A stretch of 44,242 nt of DNA from Bryobacterales bacterium (lineage in GTDB: Bacteria; Acidobacteriota; Terriglobia; Bryobacterales; Bryobacteraceae), in the NCBI GenBank assembly GCA_026129915.1, contig JAHCHD010000025.1, positions 1 to 44,242 of the forward strand. The letters are read 5' to 3'. Under the pieces are notes generated by a model that was given only the letters and a program-made list of their open reading frames with translations, was not told where the DNA came from and made no database searches. The translations under genes and the position numbers were made by a program. Below are positions 27,881 to 36,125 of the stretch, one piece after another (the stretch's first letter is position 1; each line of letters begins with the position of its first letter).

Positions 27881-28579
27881 TTACTTCTTCTGAGGGTCGG
27901 CCAGCAGTTCCGGATAAGCCTTCTTCAGCTTCTCCACCTTCGGCAATGCATTCCCTACCACGTAACCCTGGCTGGGGTTGTTGCGCACGTAGTCCTGATG
28001 GTATGACTCAGCCGGATAGAACTTTTCCAGCTTCTCCAGAGTCGTGACGATCTTCTTGCTGAAAATGCCCGCAGCGTTCAGTTGCGCGATATAGGCCTCC
28101 GCCACTTTTTTCTGCTCGTCATTCGCGTAAAAAATCGCGGAGCGATATTGCTTGCCGTAGTCCGGACCCTGCCGGTTCAACTGCGTGGGGTCGTGGGCCA
28201 CCGCGAAGAAAATCTGCAGCAGTTTTCCATAGCTGATCACATTCGGGTCGTAGGTTACTTCGATCACTTCCGCGTGATCTGTCATTCCCGCCGACACCTT
28301 GCGATAGTCAGCCGTATCCGCGCTACCGCCGGCATAGCCGGAGACCACGTTCTTCACGCCACGAACCCGTTCGCATACCGCCTCTGTACACCAGAAGCAA
28401 CCCCCGGCGAATACCGCCTTCGCCGTCTTCTGCTGCTTTTCCGCCGTGGCATCCAGCAGCGGGGCGGGGAAGGGAGCCTTAGTTTCGGCAGCCTGTGCGT
28501 CGGTCTGTAAGGCAGTCGTGAGCCAGGAGAACATCAGCACACCTCCAAGCGCGATAAACAAAATCTGAATGCGTTTCAT
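27881..28579 (-). CDS. msrA: Exported peptide methionine sulfoxide reductase A
   Basis: The 232-residue protein reduces methionine-S-sulfoxide in proteins. The signal peptide ([19 protein letters not shown], residues 2-20, cleavage near AQA-A) places it in the periplasm. Catalytic Cys61 lies in [12 protein letters not shown]; downstream are [31 protein letters not shown] and a C-terminal [18 protein letters not shown] 28579 is chosen because AGGAGAGAGGAAAC lies just upstream and the signal peptide begins there. Periplasmic repair after oxidative damage is the expected role. Confidence 0.95.
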   Translation of the reverse strand: MKRIQILFIALGGVLMFSWLTTALQTDAQAAETKAPFPAPLLDATAEKQQKTAKAVFAGGCFWCTEAVCERVRGVKNVVSGYAGGSADTADYRKVSAGMTDHAEVIEVTYDPNVISYGKLLQIFFAVAHDPTQLNRQGPDYGKQYRSAIFYANDEQKKVAEAYIAQLNAAGIFSKKIVTTLEKLEKFYPAESYHQDYVRNNPSQGYVVGNALPKVEKLKKAYPELLADPQKK

Positions 28580-28700
28580 GAGTTTCCTCTCTCCTTCAGA
28601 TGCCTGGAGGCGCCGAAAAAATTCCGAAAGCGTAGACTCCGTTTGTGCCTGCGCATCTGGAATTCCCGCAGCGGCTGGCTGGATAGCTTCCAAGGCCCGC

Positions 28701-29129
28701 CTAGGCCGAGGGTTCCAACGGTTCATCGCTCAGCACGGCATAGCGCTTCAGGTCGTCAAGGGCAACAACCTGCAGCGCGTTCTGATGGGTGGCTTCAAGC
28801 AGCACGTTGGGTGCTACCCCAGCCTCATGCGCTTCCTGCCATCGCGCGGCGCACAGGCACCATCTGTCACCCGCCTTCAACCCGGGAAATCCCCAGTCCG
28901 GGCGTGGTGTGCTGAGGTCATTGCCACTCGCTTTTGAAAACTCCAGAAATTCTTGAGTAAGCACCGCGCAGACCACATGGAGACCGGTGTCCTGCTCGTT
29001 GGTGTCGCACTTTCCATTGCGGAAGAATCCTGTCATCGGCGACGTGCAGCAGGTAAGCAGAGTGCCGCCCAGCACGTTCCGGGCGCGTGAGTGTCCGTTA
29101 CTGGGCTGGATCTTAATGTCTGACGTCAT
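28701..29129 (-). CDS. DUF2237 family protein
   Basis: This 142-residue protein matches DUF2237: [76 protein letters not shown] and [14 protein letters not shown] are all at their expected places. Several cysteines (TCC, KCD, VCAV, WCLC) are conserved in the family and may bind metal. ATG 29129 has GGAGG 6 bases upstream (29136-29140). The biochemical function of the family is unknown. It lies 121 bp upstream of msrA on the same strand. Confidence 0.9.
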   Translation of the reverse strand: MTSDIKIQPSNGHSRARNVLGGTLLTCCTSPMTGFFRNGKCDTNEQDTGLHVVCAVLTQEFLEFSKASGNDLSTPRPDWGFPGLKAGDRWCLCAARWQEAHEAGVAPNVLLEATHQNALQVVALDDLKRYAVLSDEPLEPSA

Positions 29130-29235
29130 GGGAACCCTCCGCGGAAACAATGAAATTAATCGGATGGGCGGTGGCATGCAAACGAGTCAACACTGCGTTG
29201 CCACCAGCCCCGTTCGGCTGCTTAAGCCCCAGTCA

Positions 29236-30411
29236 TTACGCGCCAGTCGCGAACGGAAATCGGCCTTCGCGAATGCTCACGCCACGCACATCGATTTCTT
29301 CCGCGTTCGCACTGCCCAGGCCCAGTTGTTCGGCCAAGAGAAAGTAGTTTTCACACTTCTTGAAAGCTCCCGCTCCCTTTGGTGCGCGCGGGTCGTGGCC
29401 CATCAGAGCCGCACCCACGGCATCGGTGTTGATGGCGTTGGTACCCAGAATCAGCAGGCCCGGTTTCACAATCTCGATGCCACCAATCCAAGGACCCTCT
29501 CCGCCGCGGATGGTCTCGATGCCATCAATGAACGAGAGGCCGATCGGAAGCGCGCCATTAAGCTCCGCCACAATGCGTGGCATGCGGTAGTAGGGCACGC
29601 GCGGGCTTGCCGGGTCAATTTCACCTGGCGCGCTCTTCGCCGGTTGGCGCTGCCCCGCATGGCAAACCGCTCCACGCCCGCTGGTGGGGGCCTCGTTCGG
29701 TTCGTCGATGCCCGCGTCGTCCCCATAAATACTTGCGGGCGTGCAGCCGAAGATGTTCTTCATGGCCAGGGTGATGCCTGTTGTCTCGTGCTCCTTCAGC
29801 TTGGCCATCGACACCAGTACGTCAGTTTCCTCATAGGCAGGGTGCAGGTCGTAGGCGGGATACATCAGCGGCTGTCCGGGCACCTTGAAGCGTGCATATC
29901 GCTTCGCGCCGGCCAGCGAATTCGTATTTACAAACTCCACCTTCGGCGCCACGCGCTGCAATTGGCGCACATTCCAGCCGGATTCCAGCATGTACTCTTC
30001 CATTGGACCGCCGGTGCCCCAGCAGCTTTCCACAAACCGGATGCGCGTCGCACCCGCCTCGGCAAGAACGGTTGCCAACACCGCCGCCGTCTTTGGGTGC
30101 GTGTAGTGAGTTACACCAAGCGGCTTGCCCAGAAATCGCAGCCCTGGGCTGCCCGTAAGGTTCAGTTTGATGGTGACGGTCTTGTTGCGGACGATTGGCG
30201 CTAGTCCGCCAATTTGATCGCCCATCCGCCGCAGAATGGCGGTCAGGTCCTCGTCAAATGAGTTGCAGCGTGCAACGGCTACTGGCGTGTTGGGAAGGCG
30301 CGCGGGCGACGCGGTCTGTGCTCGCATCACAGAGGGTACTGCAGCCCCAGCCACTCCAAGACCCCCCATCTGCATTAGCAGCTGACGACGGGAACACAGC
30401 TTAGGAATCAT
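29236..30411 (-). CDS. Tat-exported DUF362 domain protein
   Basis: The 391-residue protein begins with a twin-arginine signal (CSRRQLLMQMGGLGVAGAAV, residues 6-25). The DUF362 domain follows: KTVTIKLNLTGSPG, HYTHPKTAAVLATVLAEAGA, DVLVSMAKLKEHETTGITLA, MKNIFGCTP, SFIDGIETIRGGEG and GTNAINTDAVGAALMGHDP. DUF362 proteins are often called iron-sulfur or ferredoxin-like, but no 4Fe-4S CxxCxxC cluster motif is present in this version. Tat export suggests a folded cofactor-bearing protein. It is divergent from the Fur-family gene. The function is unknown. Confidence 0.87.
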   Translation of the reverse strand: MIPKLCSRRQLLMQMGGLGVAGAAVPSVMRAQTASPARLPNTPVAVARCNSFDEDLTAILRRMGDQIGGLAPIVRNKTVTIKLNLTGSPGLRFLGKPLGVTHYTHPKTAAVLATVLAEAGATRIRFVESCWGTGGPMEEYMLESGWNVRQLQRVAPKVEFVNTNSLAGAKRYARFKVPGQPLMYPAYDLHPAYEETDVLVSMAKLKEHETTGITLAMKNIFGCTPASIYGDDAGIDEPNEAPTSGRGAVCHAGQRQPAKSAPGEIDPASPRVPYYRMPRIVAELNGALPIGLSFIDGIETIRGGEGPWIGGIEIVKPGLLILGTNAINTDAVGAALMGHDPRAPKGAGAFKKCENYFLLAEQLGLGSANAEEIDVRGVSIREGRFPFATGA

Positions 30412-30527
30412 GGTATCCGCCCCTCTCCGTTAATTTCAGTTTAGCCGATCCGCCGAGGCCCAAAGCTGAGCCATCCCTGGTGCCTTCGTTTCTGATTTCA
30501 AGGGATGATGCGCAGGAATCAGTGGGC

Positions 30528-30548
30528 TTATTGATACAATTGTGATAA
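30528..30548. promoter_or_regulatory. AT-rich dyad, possible Fur/PerR box
   Basis: An 8-bp palindrome ACAATTGT (30536-30543) is flanked by TTAT on the left (30528-30531) and ATAA on the right (30545-30548). It stands out in GC-rich DNA, about 65 bp upstream of the Fur-family start and 117 bp from the divergent DUF362 start. Autoregulation by the Fur-family protein is plausible. Confidence 0.4.
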
Positions 30549-30611
30549 GTTCTGTAGCGACGCGCCGCTCTGATGCCGCGCGGGTTACTTGAATCAGTGA
30601 AGGAATTTGCC

Positions 30612-31004
30612 ATGCCAGCCGCTGTTCGCAACACCCGCCAACGTCGCGCCATCCGCGAGGTATTCGAGGAAGCCAAGCGTCCGCTCTCCCCTGAGGAAGT
30701 CTGCCGGATGGCGCAAGGGAAAGTGGAGGGGCTGGGCATTGCCACCGTCTACCGCACCATCCGAACATTAATGGATGAAGAGTGGCTGGTGCCGGTGGAA
30801 CTGCCCGGTGAAGCCGCGCGCTATGAGGTTTCCGGCAAGGAACACCATCACCACTTCCACTGCCGGGTTTGTGGCAAGGTATACGAAATCTATGGCTGCC
30901 TGGGTGGATACACGAACCTTGTTCCCGAGGGTTTCCAGTTGGAGAGCCACGAGGTGATCCTATACGGAACCTGTAACGATTGCCGGAAAGCGCAGTTGAA
31001 TTAG
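30612..31004 (+). CDS. Fur-family metal- or peroxide-responsive regulator
   Basis: The 130-residue protein has the Fur winged helix (NTRQRRAIREVFEEAKRPLS, GLGIATVYRTIRTLMDE) and a C-terminal metal domain with KEHHHHFHCRVCGKVYEI and a structural zinc pair CxxC there plus CNDCRK near the end. The protein is short and could be Fur, PerR or Zur; the His-rich segment does not settle this. ATG 30612 gives the standard start just before the helix. An in-frame ATG at 30573 would add 13 residues. The nearby msrA fits a peroxide-stress theme but that is context only. Confidence 0.88.
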   Translation: MPAAVRNTRQRRAIREVFEEAKRPLSPEEVCRMAQGKVEGLGIATVYRTIRTLMDEEWLVPVELPGEAARYEVSGKEHHHHFHCRVCGKVYEIYGCLGGYTNLVPEGFQLESHEVILYGTCNDCRKAQLN

Positions 31005-31039
31005 GCTGGTTCAACACTGCTTGGTGGGCAGAGCCTCGT

Positions 31040-31052
31040 TATCTGGCAGATA
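31040..31052. promoter_or_regulatory. Perfect 13-bp palindrome upstream of cysteine desulfurase
   Basis: TATCTG, a central G, and CAGATA form a perfect 6-1-6 palindrome 93 bp upstream of ATG 31146 in the intergenic space after the Fur-family gene. It could be an operator for the iron-sulfur/tRNA-thiolation genes. No second copy was noticed in the window. Confidence 0.35.
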
Positions 31053-31145
31053 GCCCTGCGCGAGCGCATCCGCGAACGCAACACTTGCGCCGAGAAATAT
31101 CCTTCCGATCGGGTGTTGATAAACTGAAGCTAGAAGGTCAGCCGC

Positions 31146-32366
31146 ATGGCTGATGCTGTCCGCGGACCTCCTCTGGTGACGCACTCCATGTCTTACCCGC
31201 GCGCCTATTTTGACCACAACGCCACCACGCCCATTGCCGAAACGGTGATTGCCGGCATGATGGATGTATTGCGCGACGGCTTCGGAAACGCCTCCAGCAT
31301 TCATCAGGAAGGGCAGCGGGCACGCCATCTGGTGGAGCATGCCCGGCGAGAGGTCGCCCGCTTGCTGCACGCCGATCCCAAGGAAATCGTGTTTACAAGC
31401 GGGGGCACTGAGGCAGACAACACCGCCATTTTTGGAGCGATGGAAGCCTCTGCGTCGCCTCGCCGGCACTTTGTCACCACCACCATCGAGCATCCGGCGG
31501 TGTTGCATGCAGCGGACCGCCTAGAACAATTGGGAGTGGAAGTAACGCGAGTAGGGGTAGATGCAAGCGGTGTTGTGGATCCCCAGTCGATCCGGGCTGC
31601 CCTGCGTCCGGAGACCGTTCTCGTGAGTGTCATGCACGCAAATAACGAGACCGGCGTCATCCAGCCGGTTGCGGAGATCTCCTCGCTCTGCCACGAGAAT
31701 CGGGTCCTCTTCCATACGGATGCAGTGCAAAGTGTGGGCAAGATGAAGGTGGACGTTCGCGCGCTGGATGTGGATTTTCTGTCGCTCAGCGGGCACAAGT
31801 TCTTTGGACCTAAGGGTGTTGGGGTGCTCTTCATGCGCAAGGGGGTGGCGTGCAACCCCTTGCTCCATGGGGGGAAACACGAGCGAGGACGGCGCCCTGG
31901 CACGGAAAACGTTCCGGGGATCCATGGCTTAGGAATTGCTGCCTCTTTTGCTCACACTGCATTGCAAACGGAACCTGAACGTATAGGAAAGCTTCGTAAC
32001 GAACTGGAAGCGGCACTTATGGATTCGATTCCGAATGTCTTCATAAATTGCGGGGGCAGCCCGCGCTTGGCGAACACTTCCAGCGTGTGCTTTCCGGGTA
32101 TCGAGGGTGAGCCGCTGGTGATTGCCCTGGATCTTCGCGGCTTTGCGGTGTCCAGCGGGGCGGCTTGCTCCAGTGGATCTGTGGAACCGTCGCATGTGCT
32201 AACGGCGATCGGTCTCTCGCGCCAGGACGCGAGAAGTTGCTTGCGGATCTCGCTGGGCCCAAGTAACACGGTGGAACAGGTTAAGGAATTGGTGGGGGCG
32301 TTGCGCGACGCAACAAGCCACCTGCGCCGGCTGGCGCCGACGGCGTCCAGCCCAGTTCCGGTATAG
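31146..32366 (+). CDS. Cysteine desulfurase (NifS/IscS type)
   Basis: This 406-residue PLP enzyme transfers sulfur from cysteine. Seen: FDHNATTPIAETV (residues 22-34), FTSGGTEADNTAIFG, IEHPAVLHA, MHANNETGVIQPV, HTDAVQSVGK, PLP lysine K218 in SLSGHKFFGPKG, and the persulfide Cys341 in SSGAACSSGSVEPSH. The short active-site loop and SGxxCSSG mark the NifS/IscS class. ATG 31146 is supported by AGAAGGT at 31131-31137; ATG 31188 gives the usual family N-terminus and is an alternative. It is followed after 40 bp by mnmA, so it probably supplies sulfur to that enzyme, and possibly to Fe-S clusters. Confidence 0.95.
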   Translation: MADAVRGPPLVTHSMSYPRAYFDHNATTPIAETVIAGMMDVLRDGFGNASSIHQEGQRARHLVEHARREVARLLHADPKEIVFTSGGTEADNTAIFGAMEASASPRRHFVTTTIEHPAVLHAADRLEQLGVEVTRVGVDASGVVDPQSIRAALRPETVLVSVMHANNETGVIQPVAEISSLCHENRVLFHTDAVQSVGKMKVDVRALDVDFLSLSGHKFFGPKGVGVLFMRKGVACNPLLHGGKHERGRRPGTENVPGIHGLGIAASFAHTALQTEPERIGKLRNELEAALMDSIPNVFINCGGSPRLANTSSVCFPGIEGEPLVIALDLRGFAVSSGAACSSGSVEPSHVLTAIGLSRQDARSCLRISLGPSNTVEQVKELVGALRDATSHLRRLAPTASSPVPV

Positions 32367-32406
32367 TTGCCGGGGGCAGCGTAAGTTCAAGGAAAGATTG
32401 GAGACA

Positions 32407-33531
32407 ATGGTCCAAAGTAGCCGTATCGCGGTGGCAATGAGCGGAGGGGTGGATAGCTCCGTGGTTGCGGCATGGCTGCATCAGCGCGGTGAGAATATCG
32501 TCGGGATGACAATGCAGCTTTGGAACCAGCGCCGGCTTCCCGAGGTTGCTTCCGAGAACGCCACCGGGCGTTGCTGTTCCCTTGACGACGTCTACGACGC
32601 CCGCTATGTGGCAAACCAGATTGGGATTCCCTACTATGTAGTGAACTTTGAGGACCGCTTTGAGGAACATGTCGTCAAGCCGTTTGTTCAGGACTACTTG
32701 GAAGGGAAAACCCCCATCCCCTGTACACTTTGTAACAATTTCATCAAGTTCGACCAGTTTCTGGATATGGCCGCCAGCGTAGGTGCGTCGTACGTCGCCA
32801 CCGGGCACTACGCACGAATCCGCCAGGATGCCGCAAGCGGCCGTTGGCAACTGCTGCGCGCCGTGGACGAAAGCAAAGATCAGACCTACTTTCTGTTTGG
32901 GCTGACGCAGGAACAGCTTTCCCGCACGCTTTTCCCCTTGGGTGAGATGCGCAAAGACGAAGTGCGCGGCCTTGGACGGAGCCTCGAGGTACCCATCGCC
33001 GACAAGCCGGATAGCCAGGAAATCTGTTTCGTGCCCAACGGGGACTACGCAGCCTTTATCGACGCCTACCTGAAGGAACAAGGCCGCGAGGCCCCACTTA
33101 CTGACGGCGAGATCCACGATGAGGAAGGGAAGCCATTGGGCCGGCATCGCGGGGTGCATCACTTCACCGTGGGGCAGAGGAAGGGAATTGGTATTGCCCG
33201 ACCGGAGCCTCTCTATGTGATTGCTACTGAGCCAGGGTCCCAGACCGTCGTGGTTGGCGATGGCGATTCGCTCCTGCGCCGCCGTATGCTTGTGCGGGAG
33301 GTCAACTGGATTTCAATCGGGGAACCTGTGGGGAAAATTCGCGCCGAAGTGCGGATCCGCAATCGGCATACTCCTGCAAATGCAACGGTTTGGGTTGATA
33401 AATACAATCAATTAGTCGAAGTTCACTTCGACGAGCCACAGCGGGCAATTACTCCAGGACAAGGAGCGGTCTTCTATCAGGGCGACCTCGTTTTGGGTGG
33501 TGGTTGGATCCAGCGATCTGAATTGGGATGA
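32407..33531 (+). CDS. mnmA: tRNA-specific 2-thiouridylase
   Basis: MnmA adds sulfur to U34 of tRNA Lys, Glu and Gln. In this 374-residue protein the PP-loop is AMSGGVDSS (residues 10-18). The catalytic cysteines are C106 or C109 in PIPCTLCNNFIKF and C207 in SQEICFVPNGDY. ATGHYARI, DESKDQTYFLFGL and FTVGQRKGIGI are also diagnostic. ATG 32407 has AAGGAAAG about 10 bases upstream; a TTG at 32398 is too close to it. The cysteine desulfurase directly upstream is the expected sulfur donor, although Tus-relay proteins are absent here. Confidence 0.97.
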   Translation: MVQSSRIAVAMSGGVDSSVVAAWLHQRGENIVGMTMQLWNQRRLPEVASENATGRCCSLDDVYDARYVANQIGIPYYVVNFEDRFEEHVVKPFVQDYLEGKTPIPCTLCNNFIKFDQFLDMAASVGASYVATGHYARIRQDAASGRWQLLRAVDESKDQTYFLFGLTQEQLSRTLFPLGEMRKDEVRGLGRSLEVPIADKPDSQEICFVPNGDYAAFIDAYLKEQGREAPLTDGEIHDEEGKPLGRHRGVHHFTVGQRKGIGIARPEPLYVIATEPGSQTVVVGDGDSLLRRRMLVREVNWISIGEPVGKIRAEVRIRNRHTPANATVWVDKYNQLVEVHFDEPQRAITPGQGAVFYQGDLVLGGGWIQRSELG

Positions 33532-33541
33532 GGACTCCATT

Positions 33542-33575
33542 GACGTAAGTGTATTTGTGGCTATCGCTTACCGTC
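33542..33575. repeat. Imperfect inverted repeat between mnmA and the acyltransferase
   Basis: GACGTAAG (33542-33549) pairs with CTTACCGTC (33567-33575) with one bulged C and a 17-nt loop. No T-run follows, so it is not a standard terminator; it may be an operator or a weak mRNA structure before ATG 33587. Confidence 0.35.
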
Positions 33576-33586
33576 ATTAGTGCATA

Positions 33587-34558
33587 ATGCACTTGCAGTT
33601 CCATCTTTATCTCATTGCATTGAAAACACGATCTTCAGCTCGAAATGTTGCCGAATACCTCGTGGCGCGAAGTATTATCTTCGTGCTGGCGAGGCTGCCC
33701 AGCGCGATCAGCTATCGCCTCGCGCGTTGGATTGCGCACTTGCTTCGACTCTTTGTGCCCCGTCTCTCCCAGGTGGCGCTCCGGAACCTGAAACTCACAA
33801 AGCCAGAGCTGGGTGAGTTGGACCGATCCCGGATAGTGCGTGGGGTTTTCGATTCCGTTGCGCGTTTACTATGGGTTATGGCCAATACCGTAAGTAGCAC
33901 ACAAGATAATGAGGCTAAACGTAAGCATAAGCTGGACAAAGTCTTCACCATGGAAGGGTTGGAGATTGTCGATGAGGCGTTCTCGAAGGGCCACGGGATT
34001 CTATTTGCCACGGGACATCTTGGCGCCTGGGAATTAAGTGCACTCGGCTTTGGCGCAAAGGTGCGGCCAATGGATATCATCGCCAGGCCGCTCGATAACC
34101 CCTTGCTAGACCGATGGATTACGGCGTTGCGCGAGTCATCGGGCAACCGTGTTTTGGCGAAGTCAGGCACTGTTCGGGAGGTGCTGCGTGCTCTCGGTGA
34201 GAATCGCGCAGTTGGCTTTCTGGTAGATCACAACGTGATTTCGAGCGACCTCTGCTTCATCCGCTTTCTTGGAGTGGAAGCTGCTGCAAGCACCGTGTTT
34301 GCAAAGCTGGCCGCGCGAACCGGGGCAGTGGTCATCCCCGGATTTTGCCTTTGGGAAGAGACGCGCAAGCAGTTTGTGCTTCGCTTCTATCCGCCGGTGC
34401 CCATAAGCGGCAATACCATTGAGGATACGCAACGTATACACAGTTGCCTCGAAGAGGTACTGCTGGCGTACCCGGAGCAATGGCTGTGGGTCCATCGACG
34501 TTTCAAAACGAGGCCTGGCGGGGAAGCCGACTTGTATTCGAATCTGCAAGGCGCTTGA
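33587..34558 (+). CDS. LpxL/HtrB-family lipid acyltransferase
   Basis: The 323-residue protein belongs to the LpxL/HtrB/LpxM acyltransferase family. An N-terminal hydrophobic region (about residues 28-50) anchors it. The catalytic H-x4-E motif is FATGHLGAWELSALGFG (about residues 140-156); VGFLVDHNVI and FLGVEAAASTVFAKLAARTG follow, as does the C-terminal LLAYPEQWLWVHRRFKTRP, a family signature. It would add an acyl chain to lipid A or a related lipid from acyl-ACP. No ribosome binding site is obvious before ATG 33587. Base composition is a little less GC-rich than in the neighbours. Confidence 0.9.
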   Translation: MHLQFHLYLIALKTRSSARNVAEYLVARSIIFVLARLPSAISYRLARWIAHLLRLFVPRLSQVALRNLKLTKPELGELDRSRIVRGVFDSVARLLWVMANTVSSTQDNEAKRKHKLDKVFTMEGLEIVDEAFSKGHGILFATGHLGAWELSALGFGAKVRPMDIIARPLDNPLLDRWITALRESSGNRVLAKSGTVREVLRALGENRAVGFLVDHNVISSDLCFIRFLGVEAAASTVFAKLAARTGAVVIPGFCLWEETRKQFVLRFYPPVPISGNTIEDTQRIHSCLEEVLLAYPEQWLWVHRRFKTRPGGEADLYSNLQGA

Positions 34559-34581
34559 CGGAAGGGATATGAAAGTTTTTG

Positions 34582-35205
34582 ATGAAGAATCACATTGAAG
34601 CCGTATTGTTTGACTTCGACGGGGTGTTGGTGGATAGTGAGCCCATTCATTTTGCCGCCTGGCAGGAAGCGCTGGCGCCGTTTGGGGTCGCATTGCCAGT
34701 GGATCCGTATTACACGCGATTCATCGGGCTCGAGGACCGGGCCGCCATTCGGATGCTGGCCGCGGAACAGGTGCCGCCTCGGGAGTTCGACGAACTTTGG
34801 CCAGCGTTTCAGGTGAAGAAGCACATCTTCAACGAACGGTTTGAGAAAGCACCACAGGTAGTGGATAAGACGCGGGATGTGATTGCGGAGCTGAGTGCGG
34901 CTGGCTATCGATTGGGAGTGGTGACATCTAGTTCTGTGCAGGAAGTGGACCCCATCCTCGTCCGGAATGGAATTCGCCAATACATGCAGACCTGCGTGTT
35001 CGCCGAGGACGTTGCACGGAAGAAGCCGCACCCGGAACCCTACCTGACGGCCAAGCATAGGCTTGGTGTGGAGCGCGCTTTGGTGCTGGAGGACTCCCAT
35101 GCGGGTATGGAGAGCGCCCAGGCCTCGGGATGCGAGGTGATTCGAGTGACTGAAGTGGGGGAGGTGGCTGGATTACTGCGCGCTCGATTGGGGCTCGGCG
35201 TGTGA
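34582..35205 (+). CDS. HAD-superfamily phosphatase/phosphoglucomutase-like
   Basis: This 207-residue HAD enzyme has motif I VLFDFDGVLVDSEPIHFAAW, motif II VVTSSSVQEV, the motif III lysine in ARKKPHPEPYL and motif IV LVLEDSHAGMESAQASGC. DFDGVLVDSEP and EDSHAG are typical of the beta-phosphoglucomutase and sugar-phosphatase branch. The substrate cannot be read from the sequence. ATG 34582 is preferred; the in-frame TTG 34579 is directly before it. GGAAGGGA (34560-34567) is the nearest ribosome binding site, rather far away. Confidence 0.88.
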   Translation: MKNHIEAVLFDFDGVLVDSEPIHFAAWQEALAPFGVALPVDPYYTRFIGLEDRAAIRMLAAEQVPPREFDELWPAFQVKKHIFNERFEKAPQVVDKTRDVIAELSAAGYRLGVVTSSSVQEVDPILVRNGIRQYMQTCVFAEDVARKKPHPEPYLTAKHRLGVERALVLEDSHAGMESAQASGCEVIRVTEVGEVAGLLRARLGLGV

Positions 35206-35230
35206 GCCTCCGTCGTGAGGCATGTATGTG

Positions 35231-35258
35231 AGTTGACATAATATGTATTATCGGCGCT
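35231..35258 (-). other. dif: Candidate dif site (XerC/XerD chromosome dimer resolution)
   Basis: On the minus strand the 28-mer reads AGCGCCGATAA (left, XerC arm), TACATA (centre), TTATGTCAACT (right, XerD arm). The right arm matches the E. coli dif right arm TTATGTTAAAT at 9 of 11 positions and the B. subtilis arm TTATGTAAACT at 10 of 11. The left arm ends in ATAA as expected and shares 7 of 11 with E. coli GGTGCGCATAA. The inner ATAATA-TG-TATTAT dyad, the 11-6-11 spacing and the position between convergent genes all fit. It is the only such AT-rich site noticed in a GC-rich window. Confidence 0.7.
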
Positions 35259-35310
35259 TTTCCTGCCAGAACGCCAAACCCGAGGAGTTCGTTCCGTAAG
35301 GCCCGTCCGA

Positions 35311-36054
35311 TCAGCTAGGAGTCCTTTGCTCCCACCGCGTTCCACCCAGGGTCAACCGTCTTCCGTCACTACTCCCAATCCGTAGACGCAGTTCGGAATC
35401 TCCATCCGCTCGCACCGCCGGATAAAGCACGTCGCCCGGGCGCGCTTCATCCTGGAAGTCCACAGCCAGGCGGGTCAGCCTCTGCTGTCGCCACTGCGCA
35501 TCGGGGATGGCGGCGAGCATCCAGTCGAGGTAACGCACGTTGTTCACGTGGCCGTTCAAGTCGACATCCAGCCAGTGCACCCGGATCTCGTCCTGAGATC
35601 GCTCCGCGGCGAAGTCCTCGCCAATCTCCATGGGTTCCAGGGCGGGTTCCGGTTCGGGGTTCACCATTGCAAACACCTCTGCCGGCAGCCGGATGAGCTT
35701 CCAGCGGGCAACATCCAACATCAGCCACAGGCTGGTGGCCACCACAAGACGCTCGCCGGTTGCAGACTCCATCAGGAAATCGCGCCAGGCCCGGATGCCA
35801 GCCGAGCGTGACGACGCCCAGGTGGTTACCCGGCAGGGCTCCAGGAACCGTGGTGCGCGAGCACTGCCAGATAAACTCCGCAGAACCCAGGTGCGACCGG
35901 TCGTAAGTAGTTGATCTACAGTGAGTTCATGCTGGCGGGCGTGACCGTCGGCAGCCACTTGCAGGCGGCGAACCAGCGCCGAGGTACGCATTTCTCCTAA
36001 GGCATCGGAGTCAAACGAACTCACCGTGAAAGGGTAGACGAATTGCCGGGACAT
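35311..36054 (-). CDS. Acyl-ACP thioesterase-like protein
   Basis: The 247-residue double-hotdog protein resembles FatA-type acyl-ACP thioesterases. N-terminal half: FTVSSFDSDALGEMRTSALV and TTGRTWVLRSLSGSARAPRF. C-terminal half: the catalytic-region motif HWLDVDLNGHVNNVRYLDWM (about residues 160-180), which holds the N-x-H pair. It would release free fatty acids from acyl-ACP. It is downstream of the damaged ubiD gene on the same strand, with a strong hairpin between them. No other fatty acid gene is adjacent except the broken fabG about 1.7 kb away. Confidence 0.87.
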   Translation of the reverse strand: MSRQFVYPFTVSSFDSDALGEMRTSALVRRLQVAADGHARQHELTVDQLLTTGRTWVLRSLSGSARAPRFLEPCRVTTWASSRSAGIRAWRDFLMESATGERLVVATSLWLMLDVARWKLIRLPAEVFAMVNPEPEPALEPMEIGEDFAAERSQDEIRVHWLDVDLNGHVNNVRYLDWMLAAIPDAQWRQQRLTRLAVDFQDEARPGDVLYPAVRADGDSELRLRIGSSDGRRLTLGGTRWEQRTPS

Positions 36055-36078
36055 CGACTGTCAGGATAGCGAAGATCC

Positions 36079-36103
36079 GGGCAGGGAGGTCACTTCCCTG
36101 CCC
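36079..36103. repeat. Perfect 9-bp inverted repeat hairpin
   Basis: GGGCAGGGA (36079-36087) and TCCCTGCCC (36095-36103) are exact complements around the 7-nt loop GGTCACT. It lies between the ubiD-family gene end and the thioesterase start. No T-run follows on either strand. Each arm also contains the GGGNAGGG form of the FtsK KOPS motif, in opposite orientations. Confidence 0.7.
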
Positions 36104-36125
36104 TATGTTGGACTGTCGCTTCCCC

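Noticed and set aside
28987..30204. A 405-codon open frame on the + strand
   Set aside because: It is antisense to the DUF362 gene and the start of the DUF2237 gene, with no motif.
35233..35251. TTGACA...TATTAT read as a sigma70 promoter
   Set aside because: The spacer would be only 7 bp, and the sequence is better explained as part of the dif-like site between convergent genes.
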